Shown: positions 1-11,780, numbered from the stretch's first letter. The stretch: 64,000 nucleotides of DNA from Siphonodentalium dalli (GCA_032622095.1 CP136067.1:99004707-99068706); one strand, 5' to 3'. The notes: a model not told the origin generated them from the letters alone. Numbers and translations are program-made.

Positions 1-1221
1 ATCAATTTCGTGGCTGGTTAGCTAGCTAAGCCGGATCAGTATCGAAATATGGCGGCTCAGCCGGCTGAGACGTTATCATTGGGCGTATTTTCGTTTCCGA
101 AATTTTCCCAATCCCCGGCTGTAGACCCCATTTATTTTAGCGTTTGTGGTGAACCCGGTAGAATTCCAGACCACAAGTACTCTTTTGGTGTTGGGCTTTT
201 TCATTATGGTGAAATTACACGAAGGACTGTCATGGATGTACTATGTAGTTTCCCATCTAATCGGTGTAAGTTACATTGGGACTTCTGTCGACTTCAGACT
301 GCTATCATCACTGGCATCTTGCGATATGCATGCATGAACGATGAATCCGATAGTAATTCTATAATATTTCAAACTATTTTCTATTCTCTTCTACAGGTTA
401 TGTGCATATATTGACAAATGCCAGCGATGTCTGAGACTGAGTCGTGTCGAAATAAACAATTTATATTTTAACCCTTTCAATACTGAATGGATGCTCCCAT
501 TCAGTTATATGAAAGCATGCATTGGAATAGTCTATTATTAGAGATAATATGGCTGGCGGCGACTTGTGGCCAATATGGCTGGCGGCGTGCGATGGCGGCT
601 TCGGGCTCTAATGAACCGATTGGTAAAACATTTGAAACCATGCAGGGTGTATCACAACCACGTATATATGCCACACTTGCACAGCATTGTTGATATCCCA
701 GATACAGGTGATACATGTAACTATAGTATATATTGGGGTTCAATGTACCTTCTCGATTCTCACCTGTACACACCTGATATAACATTTTGATGTGATGCCA
801 CCAACTGGTATATAACACAAATTGAAGGTCACTTAATAACAACCATAAAACATGCAGTTTGCCATACCCGACATCACTCTCAAGGTAGTATTGAAGCAAT
901 ACATGAGGGACACATAATTTTACTTAGGAAAGCTGTAAATCCAGGGTTCTTGACAAGTTTGACCACTTAAGACTACCACTTAGCTCTTAAATTGTACGAT
1001 ATAACTGGCATTAGGTGGTATATTGACATTAGATGGTCGATCATGTCAAACTTTCTTTTGTCTTAAGACTCCGCCCCTGACCACCTAAGGCTCAAATGTG
1101 CACCCTGACAGATGGACGGACCAACCAATAACATAATACGTTCCTTTTCAAAATGGGCATATAAAAAGTTATGAATGCACGAAAAGCATGACCGAGTTAA
1201 AGACAGGCACTAAGTTTTATA
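1..1221. other. No supported gene; non-coding sequence
   Basis: I see no gene here that I can support. Two open frames of 121 and 132 codons exist (49-414 plus, 501-899 minus), but neither shows a recognisable domain, composition or splice structure. A short direct repeat of a GGCTGGCGGCG motif lies at about 547-561 and 573-587. This stretch is where further exons of the minus-strand BDP1-like gene would be expected, but none was recognised. Confidence 0.5.
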
Positions 1222-1459
1222 TATAGATATAGTACAGTAATGCCCTAAGTAATCGACTCCTTAAACACAGCAGAATTATGGGTAACTTTTCAGGATTTGG
1301 TCGGAAATATGGCTTGTTGCCATTCATAGGAAAGCTTTCAGCGAGAGCTTTCCGATGAATGGCAACAAGCCATATTTCCGACTAAATCCTGAAAAGTTAC
1401 CCATAATTCTGCTGTGGTTAAGGAGTCGATTAATTAGAGCATTACTGTATAGCTATAGT
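1222..1459. mobile_element. Foldback element, about 110 bp arms (family F1)
   Basis: The left arm (about 1222-1336) and right arm (about 1346-1459) are near-perfect reverse complements around a loop of about 9 bases. The arms carry the outer motif TACAGTAATGC and the inner motif GGAAAGCT/AGCTTTCC. A single diverged arm of the same sequence recurs at about 47671-47790, so this is a dispersed family and not a unique hairpin. It has no coding capacity. It lies just downstream of exon 2 of the minus-strand gene, probably in the next intron. I read it as a non-autonomous foldback or MITE-type element; target duplications were not resolved. Confidence 0.8.
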
Positions 1460-1542
1460 ATTTGAATACAGGATGTGCCTGACCTAATAAAAGCTATCCC
1501 AAAGTCAATTTCTAAGCAAGAGCAGAATCATGTGAGATATAC

Positions 1543-1741
1543 CTTTCTGACGGAGTAGCTTCATCCAGTTCCATCGCGGCTGCTACGTTATCATGGATTG
1601 GTGATTTCTGACTGGGTCCATCCTCAACAACTGTCTCTTCTCTTGACTGCAGAGGCTCCGGTACTACGGCATTATCACCACGTTTGCTAGTTCTCACTGG
1701 AATATTTGGACGTGCTCTCGGTAGCCTGGCTCTACCAATAC
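1543..1741 (-). CDS. BDP1-like gene, coding exon 2 (partial gene)
   Basis: Read on the minus strand, the exon starts after a TTTGATATACAG acceptor and ends at an AAAG|GTATAT donor. It joins in frame to the exon at 3253-3712: exon 1 leaves one base, exon 2 supplies two, and the joined frame runs on without a stop. It ends with two bases over. The first residues (GRARLPRARPNIP) repeat the basic R-x-R-x(4)-P-N type motif seen at the N-terminus of exon 1. The rest is acidic, Ser/Pro-rich and low-complexity, ending in ATPSER. No conserved domain such as SANT is reached, so the product name rests on exon 1. The following exon was not found in 1-1542. Confidence 0.55.
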
Positions 1742-3252
1742 CTGTATATCAAAGAAATAAATTTGTTCAGCACTGAAAGAGGACTGTATACTAAATCCGG
1801 CCATTTATGAGACCAACTCCTTTTATACTATACAGAATATATGCAACAAATGATTGAATTTGAGCCATGTATTAGTGCAAAATAGTGTGTATAAGTATTT
1901 CATATAGCAGGGTTTCCGCAACTAAGGCAGGCCAGCAGTCCAGCAGCCTCATTCCCCTCCTCAACCTTGACTTAATATTGGCCACAAAATAGCCACAGAC
2001 CTAGCTCAGCCCCCTTTTTACACAGGACAAGCGATCACCGACACTGATAATTAACAGATTGCAAGGAATCTTGCACTTGGTGCCTGAATAAGACATGATC
2101 AGCAGTTCAAACCACGTGTACAGTTGTCTACACCATCCTGGGTAACGCTTTGTCGGCGAATGTTTAGTAGTAATCATTCTCTCGCATTTTAATTTACTGT
2201 AAATTTCTCTCTATAAGTCCCAACTTTCTGACCATCTATTTCCCCTCAAAATGCGCATTATACATAGGTAAGTCATTCGGGGGGATGAATTCTAAGCAAC
2301 AACCATGAACACAGGTGAATTTTGGCAGTGGCTGCGACAAACAGTGCAGACCTTTTACCTCAAAACAAGGTCTGTATCAAAGAAATGTTTAATTAAAAAT
2401 AAAACAATTCAAATATTAATAGTTATTACCAGTGTATATATTCCCTATCCAATTAATACAAAATTATCCATTATACGAATCCAGCATGAGGTCATCTCCA
2501 TCTGAGGAAAATCTTGATTTTACACCAAATTGTTTTGATTGGTACAGTGAACAAAATACAAAGAAAGCATGCATATAGCTCATGATGTAACACTGGTTGC
2601 TGCTTGAATACACTTGACATTGAGTGTGACAATGTGTCTTTTGCCAACCGCGGTAATTCATTTGAAATCGGCTTTTAATATTGCTACTCTTATAAAGTTG
2701 TTGTATTCACTGTATGTTGTGGTGCTTACATGTACATGCTTTTAGTTCATTTACTTGAGATCAAAGAAAGACAATCTGTTTTAATTTGGTTTATATATGA
2801 AGCTTCAATGTTCCTACTTGTTGTTTCAAGTGCAAGGAAATGGCTACTTTTCAGTGATAAACATCCAAATTTTCTCCTGACAGGGCACTGCGTATGTGCT
2901 CCCAAATACGGCCACATTCCCCCCAACCCCTAGCGGAAACCATACATATAGTTACAATATGAACCTGGTTTAATCATCAGAATAAGACAAAATGGAGACA
3001 TTACTTACTAGGTTTGATCTGAAAACTGAAGATTATAAGTCACTTTAACTTACTATCTAAGTTTTTTACATTTCCCACTACTGAAAAGGAATCCTTCTGC
3101 ACATGTATTATAATTTCATCTGTCTGTCATCTGCTTTTTCCTTAATAATAGACCATTCCAATGTACACATGTACTTTTATACATGTAACTATTTGGGAGA
3201 ATCACTTTAGTTAAAAATGATTAACTGGTGTTGTGAACAATAGAAGACATAC
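1742..3252 (-). other. Intron 1 of the BDP1-like gene
   Basis: This interval is bounded by a GTATGT donor (3252 side) and a TATACAG acceptor (1742 side). It is AT-rich and holds only short spurious open frames (for example 2305-2505 and 2730-2933). I recognise no transposable element or RNA gene in it. Confidence 0.5.
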
Positions 3253-3712
3253 CTCTGATTGATATCCCACTTCTGGTGCCACCTGCAAATAGTCTTCCAT
3301 TTGGAGCAATGTCTTGCAAATCCTGCTTATCAGAATTCGCTACAATCGACCTTTCACTCTCAGGGCCTGCAGTTGGAGCCTTTTTATTGGAATCAATGGC
3401 AGTTGGGCTGCCATTAACTTCTGAGGAAGCTTTCCTTGGAGTAACTCTTGAGTTTTCTGTTCCTATATCATCACCTTTTCCACTTGTTTGCTGTGGAGTT
3501 TTTTGAGTGGTCACTTCCTTATCTGGTGTTTGATTTGCTATTGCGCAGTCAGGTGACTTTGCTGGGTCTGCTTTGACAGGCAATCCCTTCTGTGGAGTCA
3601 TCTGATTGGCATCTGATGACTCTGGTTGACTTGTTCCCTGCAATGGCCCATTGCCTGAGGCAGACAGCCGTCCAGGAATTTTTGGCTTAACCACAATCCG
3701 TGATCGTCGCAT
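3253..3712 (-). CDS. BDP1-like (TFIIIB B'' subunit) N-terminal exon
   Basis: Likely the first coding exon of a homologue of BDP1, the TFIIIB subunit that carries a SANT domain and helps place RNA polymerase III at tRNA and 5S genes. The start at 3712 is chosen because the product begins MRRSRIVVKPKIPGR, close to the basic opening of vertebrate BDP1 as I recall it (FRRARLSVKPN). The remaining roughly 140 residues are hydrophilic, rich in Ser, Pro, Lys and Thr, and probably disordered, as in that family. The exon ends at a good donor (AGAG|GTATGT) with one base over, in phase with 1543-1741. A possible acceptor (TTTACAG) lies 10 bases upstream of the ATG, so a 5' untranslated exon may exist. 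The call rests on a short motif. Any other nuclear protein with a basic N-terminus remains possible. Confidence 0.55.
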
Positions 3713-4007
3713 TTTTATTCACCTGTAAATAATAATAAAGGTTAGGACTCAATGTCTACAATGCAAATTGGTACAACATTAGATCGCTGAAATTATAAAA
3801 TTAAAAGCCTTTATTACACTCCTATGCGCGATTTCCATTGAAAACGCTGATAATTCTATATGGTAATGTCACTAGTGAATTATGTAATTTCCCGTGACGT
3901 CATTGACTGAATGATCTAGACTGAATTTTCAATGGTTGGTCTTTCTTCACAATTCTGTGTGTTTTAATCATATTTGGGAACCAAATTGGTGCAGAAGTGT
4001 AATAAAT

Positions 4008-4134
4008 AGAGTAATCAATTAGTTCCGTGAATTATCATCAATAATTCACTCGAGGCGAGAGACGTTTGGTAAGAATCTTATCGATGTCTCTCGTGAATTA
4101 TTTAACGTAATTCTCGGAGCCAATTGATTACTCT
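4008..4134. repeat. Foldback hairpin upstream of the BDP1-like gene
   Basis: AGAGTAATCAATT at the left pairs with AATTGATTACTCT at the right. The arms of about 45-50 bases continue inward through GAATTAT/ATAATTC motifs to a centre of GAGAGAC and GTCTC. It lies 300-420 bp upstream of the start codon of the BDP1-like gene. No second copy was noticed in the window. Confidence 0.6.
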
Positions 4135-4531
4135 GTATTTAATTCTCAGTCTGCGACAAGAGATCATACTTAAAAAATAGTGACGTTTCAAGTAACCAAC
4201 CATCCCCATAAACCAAGTGCAGGCTTGCAGATAATCTTACAAAGCAGATAGAGTTACTGCGCTTTGTCTATGATCGATTGAGGCTGAACATGTCAACATA
4301 ATTTTTATTCAGACTTGAGAAATTTTAATGTGGTGTTCCAATGGTCGTTTGTTGAAAGGTCACTTTATACAAGTGTGTCCTCATAGCCTACAACATATTA
4401 AGCCAGATATAGCCTAGGCCTATATCTAGTCTCCCAAAAATAAAGTAAATTTATTTAGTATTTTAACGATCTGCACAATGTTGCAAGAATGTTAGGATAG
4501 CGCATGTTCAAATGCAAAGCAGAGAAATTGC

Positions 4532-4982
4532 GACATCAGAGACCACCTGGATGAACACAAAATACTGACCGACAAAAACCACTGTTTCAGATCTGGCCAC
4601 TCATGCGTCACACAGCTAGTCAATGTCACAGAGGATCTCCTACAAAACCTGGACAAAAACAAACAAACAGATATAGCCATCCTTGACTTCTCAAAGGCCT
4701 TCGATACAGTGCCACACAAAGGCCTCCTATACAAGCTGCAGAACTATGGCATAAATGGCACAACCCACAAATGGCTGGAAAATTTCCTCACAAAAAGAGA
4801 GATGAGAGTGGTACTCGAAGGAGAAGCATCACAAAACGTACCAGTGGAGTCCGGAGTACCACAGGGAACGGTACTGGGACCACTACTATTCCTTTGCCAT
4901 GTGAACGACCTACCGAAAGCCGTAACCTCAGAGGTCAAATTATTTGCAGACGATTGCCTCCTCTATAGAGAAATCAGAGACC
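4532..4982 (+). pseudogene. LINE RT fragment, copy 1 (jockey/CR1-type)
   Basis: This is a reverse transcriptase palm fragment of a non-LTR retrotransposon. In one frame it encodes the finger/palm block with ILDFSKAFDTVPH (motif A aspartate), ESGVPQGTVLGPLLF (motif B) and LFADDCLLYR (motif C, catalytic FADD). It starts abruptly at about 4532 and stops at about 4982, where the sequence jumps back to an earlier part of the same domain belonging to the next copy. The 5' end, endonuclease and 3' end are all missing. It is about 80% like copy 2 by eye. It cannot function alone. Confidence 0.85.
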
Positions 4983-6480
4983 AGTCGAGGAAGCCGCAAC
5001 ATCACTCACAACGATATTCCAACGATCGCTTGACACAGGTGAATTACCAACTGACTGACTCGAGGCTAACATCACACCAATATTTAAAAAGGGCGACGTC
5101 CACCTGCCAGAAAATTACAGGCCAGTATCACTAACATCGGTGGCCTGCAAAATCCTTGAGCACATACTATGCCGGCACATCAGAGACCACCTTGAAAAAT
5201 ACGACATCCTCACTGACAGAAACCATGGATTCCGCTCTGGACACTCCTGCGTGACACAACTGATCAATGTAACACATGAACTGATGGAGAATTACGATAA
5301 CGACATCCAGACAGACATAGCAGTATTGGATTTCTCAAAGGCATTCGACACAGTACCTCACCGAAGCCTACTACACAAACTTAACAGCTATGGTGTTACA
5401 AATCAAACTCTCAAATGGATCGACACCTTCCTGACAAAACGGCAGATAAGAGTAGCAGTGGAAGGAGAATTCTCAAAACACGTAGCAGTCGAGTCCGGCG
5501 TACCACAGGGTACTGTACTCGGTCCTCTCCTCTTCCTGTGTCACATAAATGACTTACCACAAGCAGTCACATCGCAAGTAAAACTCTTCGCCGATGATTG
5601 TCTGCTTTACCGCCAAATAAAAAACCAACAAGACCATATTGCTCTTCAAGAAGACCTGAAGTCATTAGAAAAATGGGCAGCTGTTTGGGGCATGCGGTTC
5701 AATGCGAAGAAATGTAACATCTTATCAATAAAACCCAAGTCAACGCATATGTACCAGCTGGATAACCAAATACTCCAAACAGTTGAAGAAACACAGTATC
5801 TAGGGCTAACCATCACAAACACCCTCACTTGGTCATCCCACATATCAAAGATAGTAAGAAAAGCTGGCAGTACCCTTGGATTCCTCCGTCGAAACCTTAG
5901 GAGAGCGGACAAACAAAACACACAAAAATGGCCTATGAATCCAAAGTAAGATCCACCCTTGAATATGCAGCAGAAGTTTGGGATCCATACCAACAAAAAG
6001 ACATCAATGCCATAGAAAGAATCAACAAAAGAGGGGTGCGATTCATCGAAAACAACTACCACGCAAGAACAAAAGGGGCCGTAACTGAAATGCTAATGGA
6101 ACAACTTATGGAGCCACTACACCAAAGAAGAAACACGATGAGAATGAAGCTGTTCGGCAGAGTAGTGGATGGGCTGGTGCCGGCTATTCGATCAAAAGAC
6201 ATACTAATACCAAAAAAGAAAGGAAGGAAAATAAAGACGAAAAAGTACCCAGGCTATATAACATCAAACCCTGTCGAAAAGGAGGAGTGTATTAACTCTA
6301 ACTCCATCGAAAGGATACGAGCTAACACGGCACAATTTAGACACTCGTTCTTTGTTCGAGCTATCGAGGAGTGGAACAGCCTGGAGGATAGCACATGCGA
6401 GGAAACAACGGATAAAACAGCATAGTCCTCCCACAGCGCAAATACAGTCGAGAGGATCCAGCGCTGAAACACATACAGAT
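4983..6480 (+). pseudogene. LINE RT to 3' end, copy 2 (jockey/CR1-type)
   Basis: This is the longest copy of the family. It begins at the region just before the RT domain (LTTIFQRSLDTGELP, then ITPIFKKGD and NYRPVSL). It continues through motif A (DFSKAFDTVPH), motif B (SGVPQGTVLGPLLF), motif C (LFADDCLLY), the WGMRFNAKKC and YLGLTIT blocks and the thumb. It ends with the family-typical HSFFVRAIEEWNSLE near 6345-6385. A TGA interrupts the frame near 5065, probably replacing a tryptophan. A one-base shift near 5925-5930 moves the frame before MAYESKVRSTLEY. The 3' end carries ACATACAGATA near 6470, matching the tail of copy 3. The endonuclease part is absent, so this is a 5'-truncated dead copy. 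Confidence 0.88.
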
Positions 6481-7372
6481 AGTCAGACCACCATGCACTA
6501 CAGAAAGACCTCTCCTCGTTAGAAATATGGGCTGAGCAATGGGGGATGCGTTTCAACGCAAAAAAATGCTACATCATGTCTACAAAGGGCAAATCAACCC
6601 ACATGTACCAGCTAGACAATCACATCCTTCAGTCAGTAGATGAAACACCATATCTAGGACTGACTTTTACCAACAATCTAACCTGGTCATCCCATATAAA
6701 TAAAATTGTCAAAAGAGCCAACAGCACCCTGGGATTCCTTAAAAGAAACATCAGCAAAGCCGATAAAAAACACAAGAAGCTGGCTTACGAGTCCATGGTA
6801 AGATCTTCACTCGAATACGGGGCAGAAATATGAGATCCATACTTGCAGAAGGACATCGACAACATCGAAAGAGTACGGTACAGAAAAAAGCTGCAAGATT
6901 CATCACCAGCAATTACAAAAATAGAGAAAAAGGTGCAGTCACCGAAATGATGGAAATAGAAGGACTGACACCAATGAAGATAAGAAGAGAAGAGAAAGGG
7001 ATGACACTGTTTAGGAAGATAGTAGAGGGGTTGGTTCCGGCTATACATACACATGACCTATTAACACCAAGGAGCAAGGTCAAACGAAAAATAACTGCCA
7101 AAAAAATCCCAGGATTTGAAACAACAAACATTATTGAGTCGCACGAGTGTACTAACTCACTACGAAATAATAAGGACAAATACAGCTCAATATAAGATTA
7201 AGAACTCATTCTTTGTGAAAACAATCATCGAATGGAACCACCTGGAGGATACGGACAGCGCATGTGATTCAACATCGATACCAACATTAACAGCTAATTA
7301 AGTCGTCCAACGGTGCACCTACAGCCAAATCAAGGCTACTACACCGAACTACATACAGATACAGATACAGAC
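6481..7372 (+). pseudogene. LINE RT 3' part, copy 3 (jockey/CR1-type)
   Basis: This copy starts inside the palm, just after motif C (DHHALQKDLSSLE then WGMRFNAKKC), directly at the 3' end of copy 2. It continues through the thumb and C-terminus (NSFFVKTIIEWNHLE near 7205-7245). A TGA in place of a tryptophan codon at about 6833 follows LEYGAEI. Further shifts lie near 6875 and 7160-7190. The tail is a short (ACAGAT)n-type repeat at about 7350-7372, which is the 3' terminus of the family. Copies 1 to 3 lie head to tail on the same strand. Confidence 0.85.
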
Positions 7373-8085
7373 AGTAGCTGTATTCTCACATTTGCCAGAC
7401 CTGATTATGTTTCTATTTCAGTATTTGTACATATTTATTATTACTATTATTTATTATCATTCACAACTGTTACGATACGTGAACCTTTAGTTATTCTCCT
7501 GAACTATATGGCATATAGTCGATTATCGTTACCGTCCAAATCGTTCGCTTGTTTGTTTTTTAAATGAGTAAATAACAAGGAATAATTTTTCTAAATTCGT
7601 AATTGTTTCAACATCCCGCCTGAAGTTTGATACTGTTTACCAAATCATTATTGGATGATGCAATAATTACTAATTCCCGATTCGAGAACAGCGCATGGTC
7701 TAATTTCCGGACTCATTTTCGTGCACTGCGTCAATCCCCCAACCGGTCCTTGTTTGCGAAAGGTTACAATGATATAAATTTGTATTGTCCTGGAGTCGTA
7801 ATTTCGCTAAAATCCGGATTGAGAATCCGAAGCCGATTACGGGGGCGGGGCTAATTCCCGATTCTAGGTCAGATTTTGAAATCCACGTGGTCTCCGAAAC
7901 TCTCTCCCAGCGTCAAACATGGCTCATGTATTTGACACAAGTATCATTTGTATCTTATATTTATAAAGTGCATGTTTGTTGTGAAAGTCATGCTTTTCTT
8001 CTATGTGTATATACACGGCACATAATTTGCTGCCAATCCGACTTAATCGCATCTTTTTTTTCAAGTTAAAGTGTGTTTATTGACG
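7373..8085. other. No supported feature between LINE pieces
   Basis: Nothing is recognised here. A short direct repeat of CTAATTCCCGATTC occurs near 7671 and 7851. The stretch is richer in unique sequence than its neighbours and could be the upstream region of the doubtful frame at 8086. Confidence 0.4.
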
Positions 8086-8232
8086 ATGGCAAGCATATCT
8101 AAACGTGACAGCTCTAGGCCTACTGAATCAAATTCCGAAGATGTTGTGAAGAACACACGAAACTTGTCGGTTGAACAGGGACGTGACGACAGGGGTCGAG
8201 ACACCCAATCGAACTTTGGTACAATTTGCTAA
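8086..8232 (+). CDS. Doubtful 48-codon reading frame
   Basis: An ATG in a good eukaryotic context (GACGATGG) opens 48 codons, beginning MASISKRDSSRPTESNSED and ending at a TAA. The product is very hydrophilic and rich in Ser, Arg, Asp and Asn. It matches no family I know. A GT inside the last codons (after CGAACTTTG) could be a splice donor, making this a first exon. It stands between LINE fragments and has no visible partner exon. I list it only because its composition differs from the surrounding AT-rich DNA. Confidence 0.2.
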   Translation: MASISKRDSSRPTESNSEDVVKNTRNLSVEQGRDDRGRDTQSNFGTIC

Positions 8233-8571
8233 GCTGTGCAGTCATTCATACGTGAGGAAAGTCAGGATTATTTTGACTAACTGTTTCAAATAATGATACA
8301 TACAAGCCAACAAACGCAACAAACAAACCCGATTTTAAATAAATACATATACAAACTTATGACTAACTCGGGAGAGGGGTGTCCAGTGATCTGTATATAT
8401 GTTCAACTTGTTTTGGTAGTCATGTTGCTTTGCCATTACTAATTATTTATTTTTTCAGTGTAATAACATAAGTGAGTCAGTGCGGTACTTGTCCCCCAAT
8501 TCCTTTGTATGTATAAACAAATGTATGTGTTATATATCATGTTTTATCTAAATTTGACATATATTTGAAAA

Positions 8572-9245
8572 ACAAGGGTACAAGACCTATCAGGATTAAG
8601 CGACCATTCAGTCGTCTGCGTTGAGTCCAGCATTATCTGCAGCACGAAGAAGCCAACCATGCAAGAGGAAAATACATTTATGGACCAAAGCCGATACGAC
8701 CAACCTCGCACAAGATGGCAATGTCTTCTCTGACAACTTCTGCGAAAATCACGAGAAGATAGACTGTCGATGGCGAGATGAAACAAGCTTTCCTCGGAAT
8801 CAAAATATACAAGCTCGAGATTTAACCAGCCATGGATAGACAGAGACATCATCAGAATGATCAGGAAGAAAAACCGAGCTTACAGAAAAGTAAAACAGGC
8901 AGACAATAAAAAAGACTGGTAACGTTTCCACCAATTGAAGAAGCCACCCAAGTTGACCCAACAATCGTGCAAAAAGCAATACAACAAACTTAGTATGTGA
9001 ATGAGATGGTATCGGACTCAGCAAACCCACGTGCACGGGCGCCATGGTCATTTATAAAGAGCAAGAAGAACAACACCGTCGTGGCTCCATTAAAGAAAGA
9101 CAGGATAACATACACCGATCCCAAATTAAGGGCTGAAATAATAAACTCCCAGTTTTCCGCGGTCTTCGCAGTAGAAGATGCATCCGATTCCGACATCCCA
9201 GACCTTATAACACCAGCAACACCGGACGATCACAACAATGATTGA
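8572..9245 (+). pseudogene. LINE endonuclease end and EN-RT linker fragment
   Basis: The block opens with the C-terminal motif of an APE-type endonuclease (GLSDHSVV, with the SDH triad residues). It then follows the usual linker order of jockey/CR1-type ORF2: KRKIHLWTKAD and VFSDNF near 8660-8740, PWIDRDIIRMIRKKNRAYRK near 8830-8890, and RAPWSFIKSKKNN to INSQFSAVFAVED near 9035-9175. Several frameshifts and stops separate these segments. The piece stops before the RT domain. It lies downstream of the RT copies at 4532-7372, which is the wrong order for one element, so it is a separate insertion. It may belong to the same family; that was not tested. Confidence 0.8.
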
Positions 9246-9289
9246 ACATAATTATATATTATACTAGCAGGTTAGCCCGCCACTGACGG

Positions 9290-9520
9290 CAATCGTCAGA
9301 AACATGACAATTTTTAATTTGTTTAATTAATTTTTTTAATTAATTTTTGTAATTAATATTTTTAATTATGTTTTTGTTTTTCAATGAGTTAATTGTGCCT
9401 TTTTAATTTACTGGCTTTTTTAATTAATTTTTTTAATTAATTTTGTAATTTAATTTTGTGTTTTTCAATGAGTTAATTGTGCCTTTTTAATTTAATTTTT
9501 TGTTTTTCAATTGTACCCGA
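9290..9520. repeat. AT-rich TTTTTAATTAA low-complexity repeat
   Basis: Runs of TTTTTAATTAATTTTT alternate with two near-identical copies of a segment containing TTTTTCAATGAGTTAATTG, near 9376-9410 and 9462-9496, about 86 bases apart. There is no coding potential. Confidence 0.75.
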
Positions 9521-10040
9521 TTTGACCTTGAATTGATCATTTTCAAGGTCAAGGTCATGTCGGGGTCACAATTTAACCCGTCCATGACACTTCTCGTAGG
9601 TAGCAAGTTTGAGCTGAATCGGTTCGAGTCTATAAAGGATACACACATATATATCATATGCATTATGTGGGTACCCGTTTCAAGGTGAAGATCACCTCGG
9701 GCGGAAAAACTGACCCGATGGAAATCTCCGCCGTTCATATAGGAAGCCCTAAGTACGTCACACAACACGCTCATGTCTGGATACAGTCTTACACGCACAC
9801 ACCCAGACCCAGACGTAAGAATCACATTACACACATACGCTCTTTATCAACGACACTGCGGATACGAACGCTCTTTAACTATCAACGCGATTAAGCCCGC
9901 AGTGCCGTTTTTTGTGACTGAGTGTGGAGAACGGGTGCTCTGAGCTTCTCCAAAACACCGCGACGACCATTCCCGTGGGAAGTTTGAGCCCAATCGATGC
10001 AGCCGTTTTCGAGTCTATAAAGGACAAATATACGGAAGTC
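9521..10040. repeat. Probable dispersed repeat with TGACCTTG/CAAGGTCA
   Basis: CAAGGTCAAGGTCATG occurs near 9543-9558, together with two copies of CGAGTCTATAAAGGA (near 9625 and 10012). These are spaced as in a diverged internal duplication. A similar TTGACCTTGAC motif recurs in the tandem repeat at 49.6-50.0 kb. I take this to be repeat sequence; no terminal structure was defined. Confidence 0.4.
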
Positions 10041-10109
10041 TCAAAATATATAGGAGATAAATATTTCATAATTATAATAGAATAGTAGAATTTGACCGTT
10101 CTTTGAAAA

Positions 10110-10893
10110 ATGTCCGGAACATGTTGCAGATTATTTTGCATGTATGAGGCTCGTTGTTATGCATTATGCATAGGAACTTTGGTGCCATCATTAAATCCAA
10201 CAGATTTATCACTCGTCATCCCTATCTCATCAAAGAAGTGTTTACGCGTCTTATTATATGCGTTGCAGCGCATGAACAAGGAAATGTTCTTCATTCGCAA
10301 CCTTCATGTTGTATTTCCTACAAATTATTTCATCAAGTGTTTATGGCGACCCTTTTCAATTTCGGTACGCCCTTAACTTGTTCGCATCCGAACATTTGTC
10401 ATCGTTCAACGTATCAGTTTTATAATTCTATATGTTCTTTCAATATGATTTCATTTATCTGTTTGTGAATAGAGGCATTGGGAACAATTTCATTTAATTT
10501 TGGAATGTCGAGTCTCACTGATTCATATTCATGGATGACAAACCCACAAACCAACAGAGAACAGGGATTGTTCTCGGAGAGACTTTCTCAAAGAGAATAT
10601 ATACTGCCTTCATATCTTTAAGTTGCATTTCAGAATGAGCCTTCTTACATGATCTATTGGCACACAATTTAATACCCAAGTAGTTGTACTCTTTTATATG
10701 ACATCTACTATAGCCCCGTTAATGTGAACATTTGGCACCTTTCTGGTGTATATCCTTTTCGGAATACATGTACAATACATTTTGTTTTCTCAGTATTGGC
10801 ACTTAGACAATTAACGCGCGTATTTGCGTCTAGTTTATTTAGACATTTTTGGAGACCATCTTTTGCGTCAGAGAACAAAACCAAATGAGGTTA
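10110..10893 (-). pseudogene. Decayed LINE reverse-transcriptase fragment
   Basis: Reading the minus strand from about 10893, a broken frame gives LVLFSDAKDGLQKCLNKLDA and then LSANTEKTKCIVHVFRKG. This is the segment that follows the catalytic YADD motif in many LINE RTs (GLQ..L..L, then N..KTK..VF). Stops and shifts follow, with weak palm/thumb-like traces toward 10440. The part nearest 10110 is uncertain. The sequence is too decayed to name a clade. It differs from the 4.5-7.4 kb family. Confidence 0.45.
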
Positions 10894-11780
10894 TGAGGCG
10901 AGCACGCTAAAGGTCCTTCTTCCACACGGCGTTTGTGGCGCAGCATTCCGTGCGATACGCGCGATTCGTCGAATTAGAACACATGCACTGGATGAAATTA
11001 TTGCTTCACACGGCATGCGATGCGATCGACATTGCAGAAAAAGCTGCCGCAGGATTACGTTGGTGTCCTAATACGGTGGTAAGGTCTCACGCGCGCATTT
11101 TTGTCTGCGGTTATTCGGTAAATTCTGCCGTTTGTAGATAACGGTATCTATAGAACAACGTCGCACTGGCGAGGATTAGCGAGCGCTTTGGTGTATCAAC
11201 ATGGTGATGACAGTTTTATCCAAACCTCACTTTACATGTATGAAACAACGAATCAAATCGACACACTAATGATTCAAGCTATATATGCAATAGGAATCTC
11301 ATTCCACAGGTCTACAAATTGTCATATTCGCGTTCAATAAAAGTTTGAACAAGTCAAGACAAGACAATTATCAATGTTTAGTTAATAAATCGAAATGGCG
11401 TAAATAAGTAGTTGTCAGTTCTTGTTGTTGTTGTTGTTTTTTTAGTTTTTTTTTGCGAAAAAAATCGATGTGAATCCTTGTGGGCTTAGTGGTGTTGAGT
11501 GCTTCGCACATCGTACACTCTTTACATAGGGCACATTAATTATATTCGAGCCCATCGTGTTTGATCAGGCACCATAGTAACAATCAAATGGACTTAGTTA
11601 TTAATTCATGGGCTGGATTGCAATTCAACGACTTCAACTCCTTCAAGAATTGATCAATACATGTATAATTAACACCGGGACTCAATCTCAGTCTAGCTAA
11701 ATACAAAAAAAACACTCCACAATATGTTAGTGTGGAACATGCACGATAACATACACACACTATCGGTGTGAATAAATATA
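10894..11780. other. No supported gene
   Basis: Nothing is recognised apart from a short (GTT)n run at about 11423-11438. The frame at 10935-11141 shows no domain. Confidence 0.45.

Noticed and set aside
49-899. Open frames of 121 (+) and 132 (-) codons at the left edge
   Set aside because: No domain, no biased composition and no splice sites in keeping with an exon. The minus frame crosses a small direct repeat.
9543-9558. CAAGGTCAAGGTCATG as a nuclear receptor response element
   Set aside because: No nearby gene start, and the motif also occurs inside a tandem repeat at 49.6-50.0 kb, so it is most simply part of a repeat.
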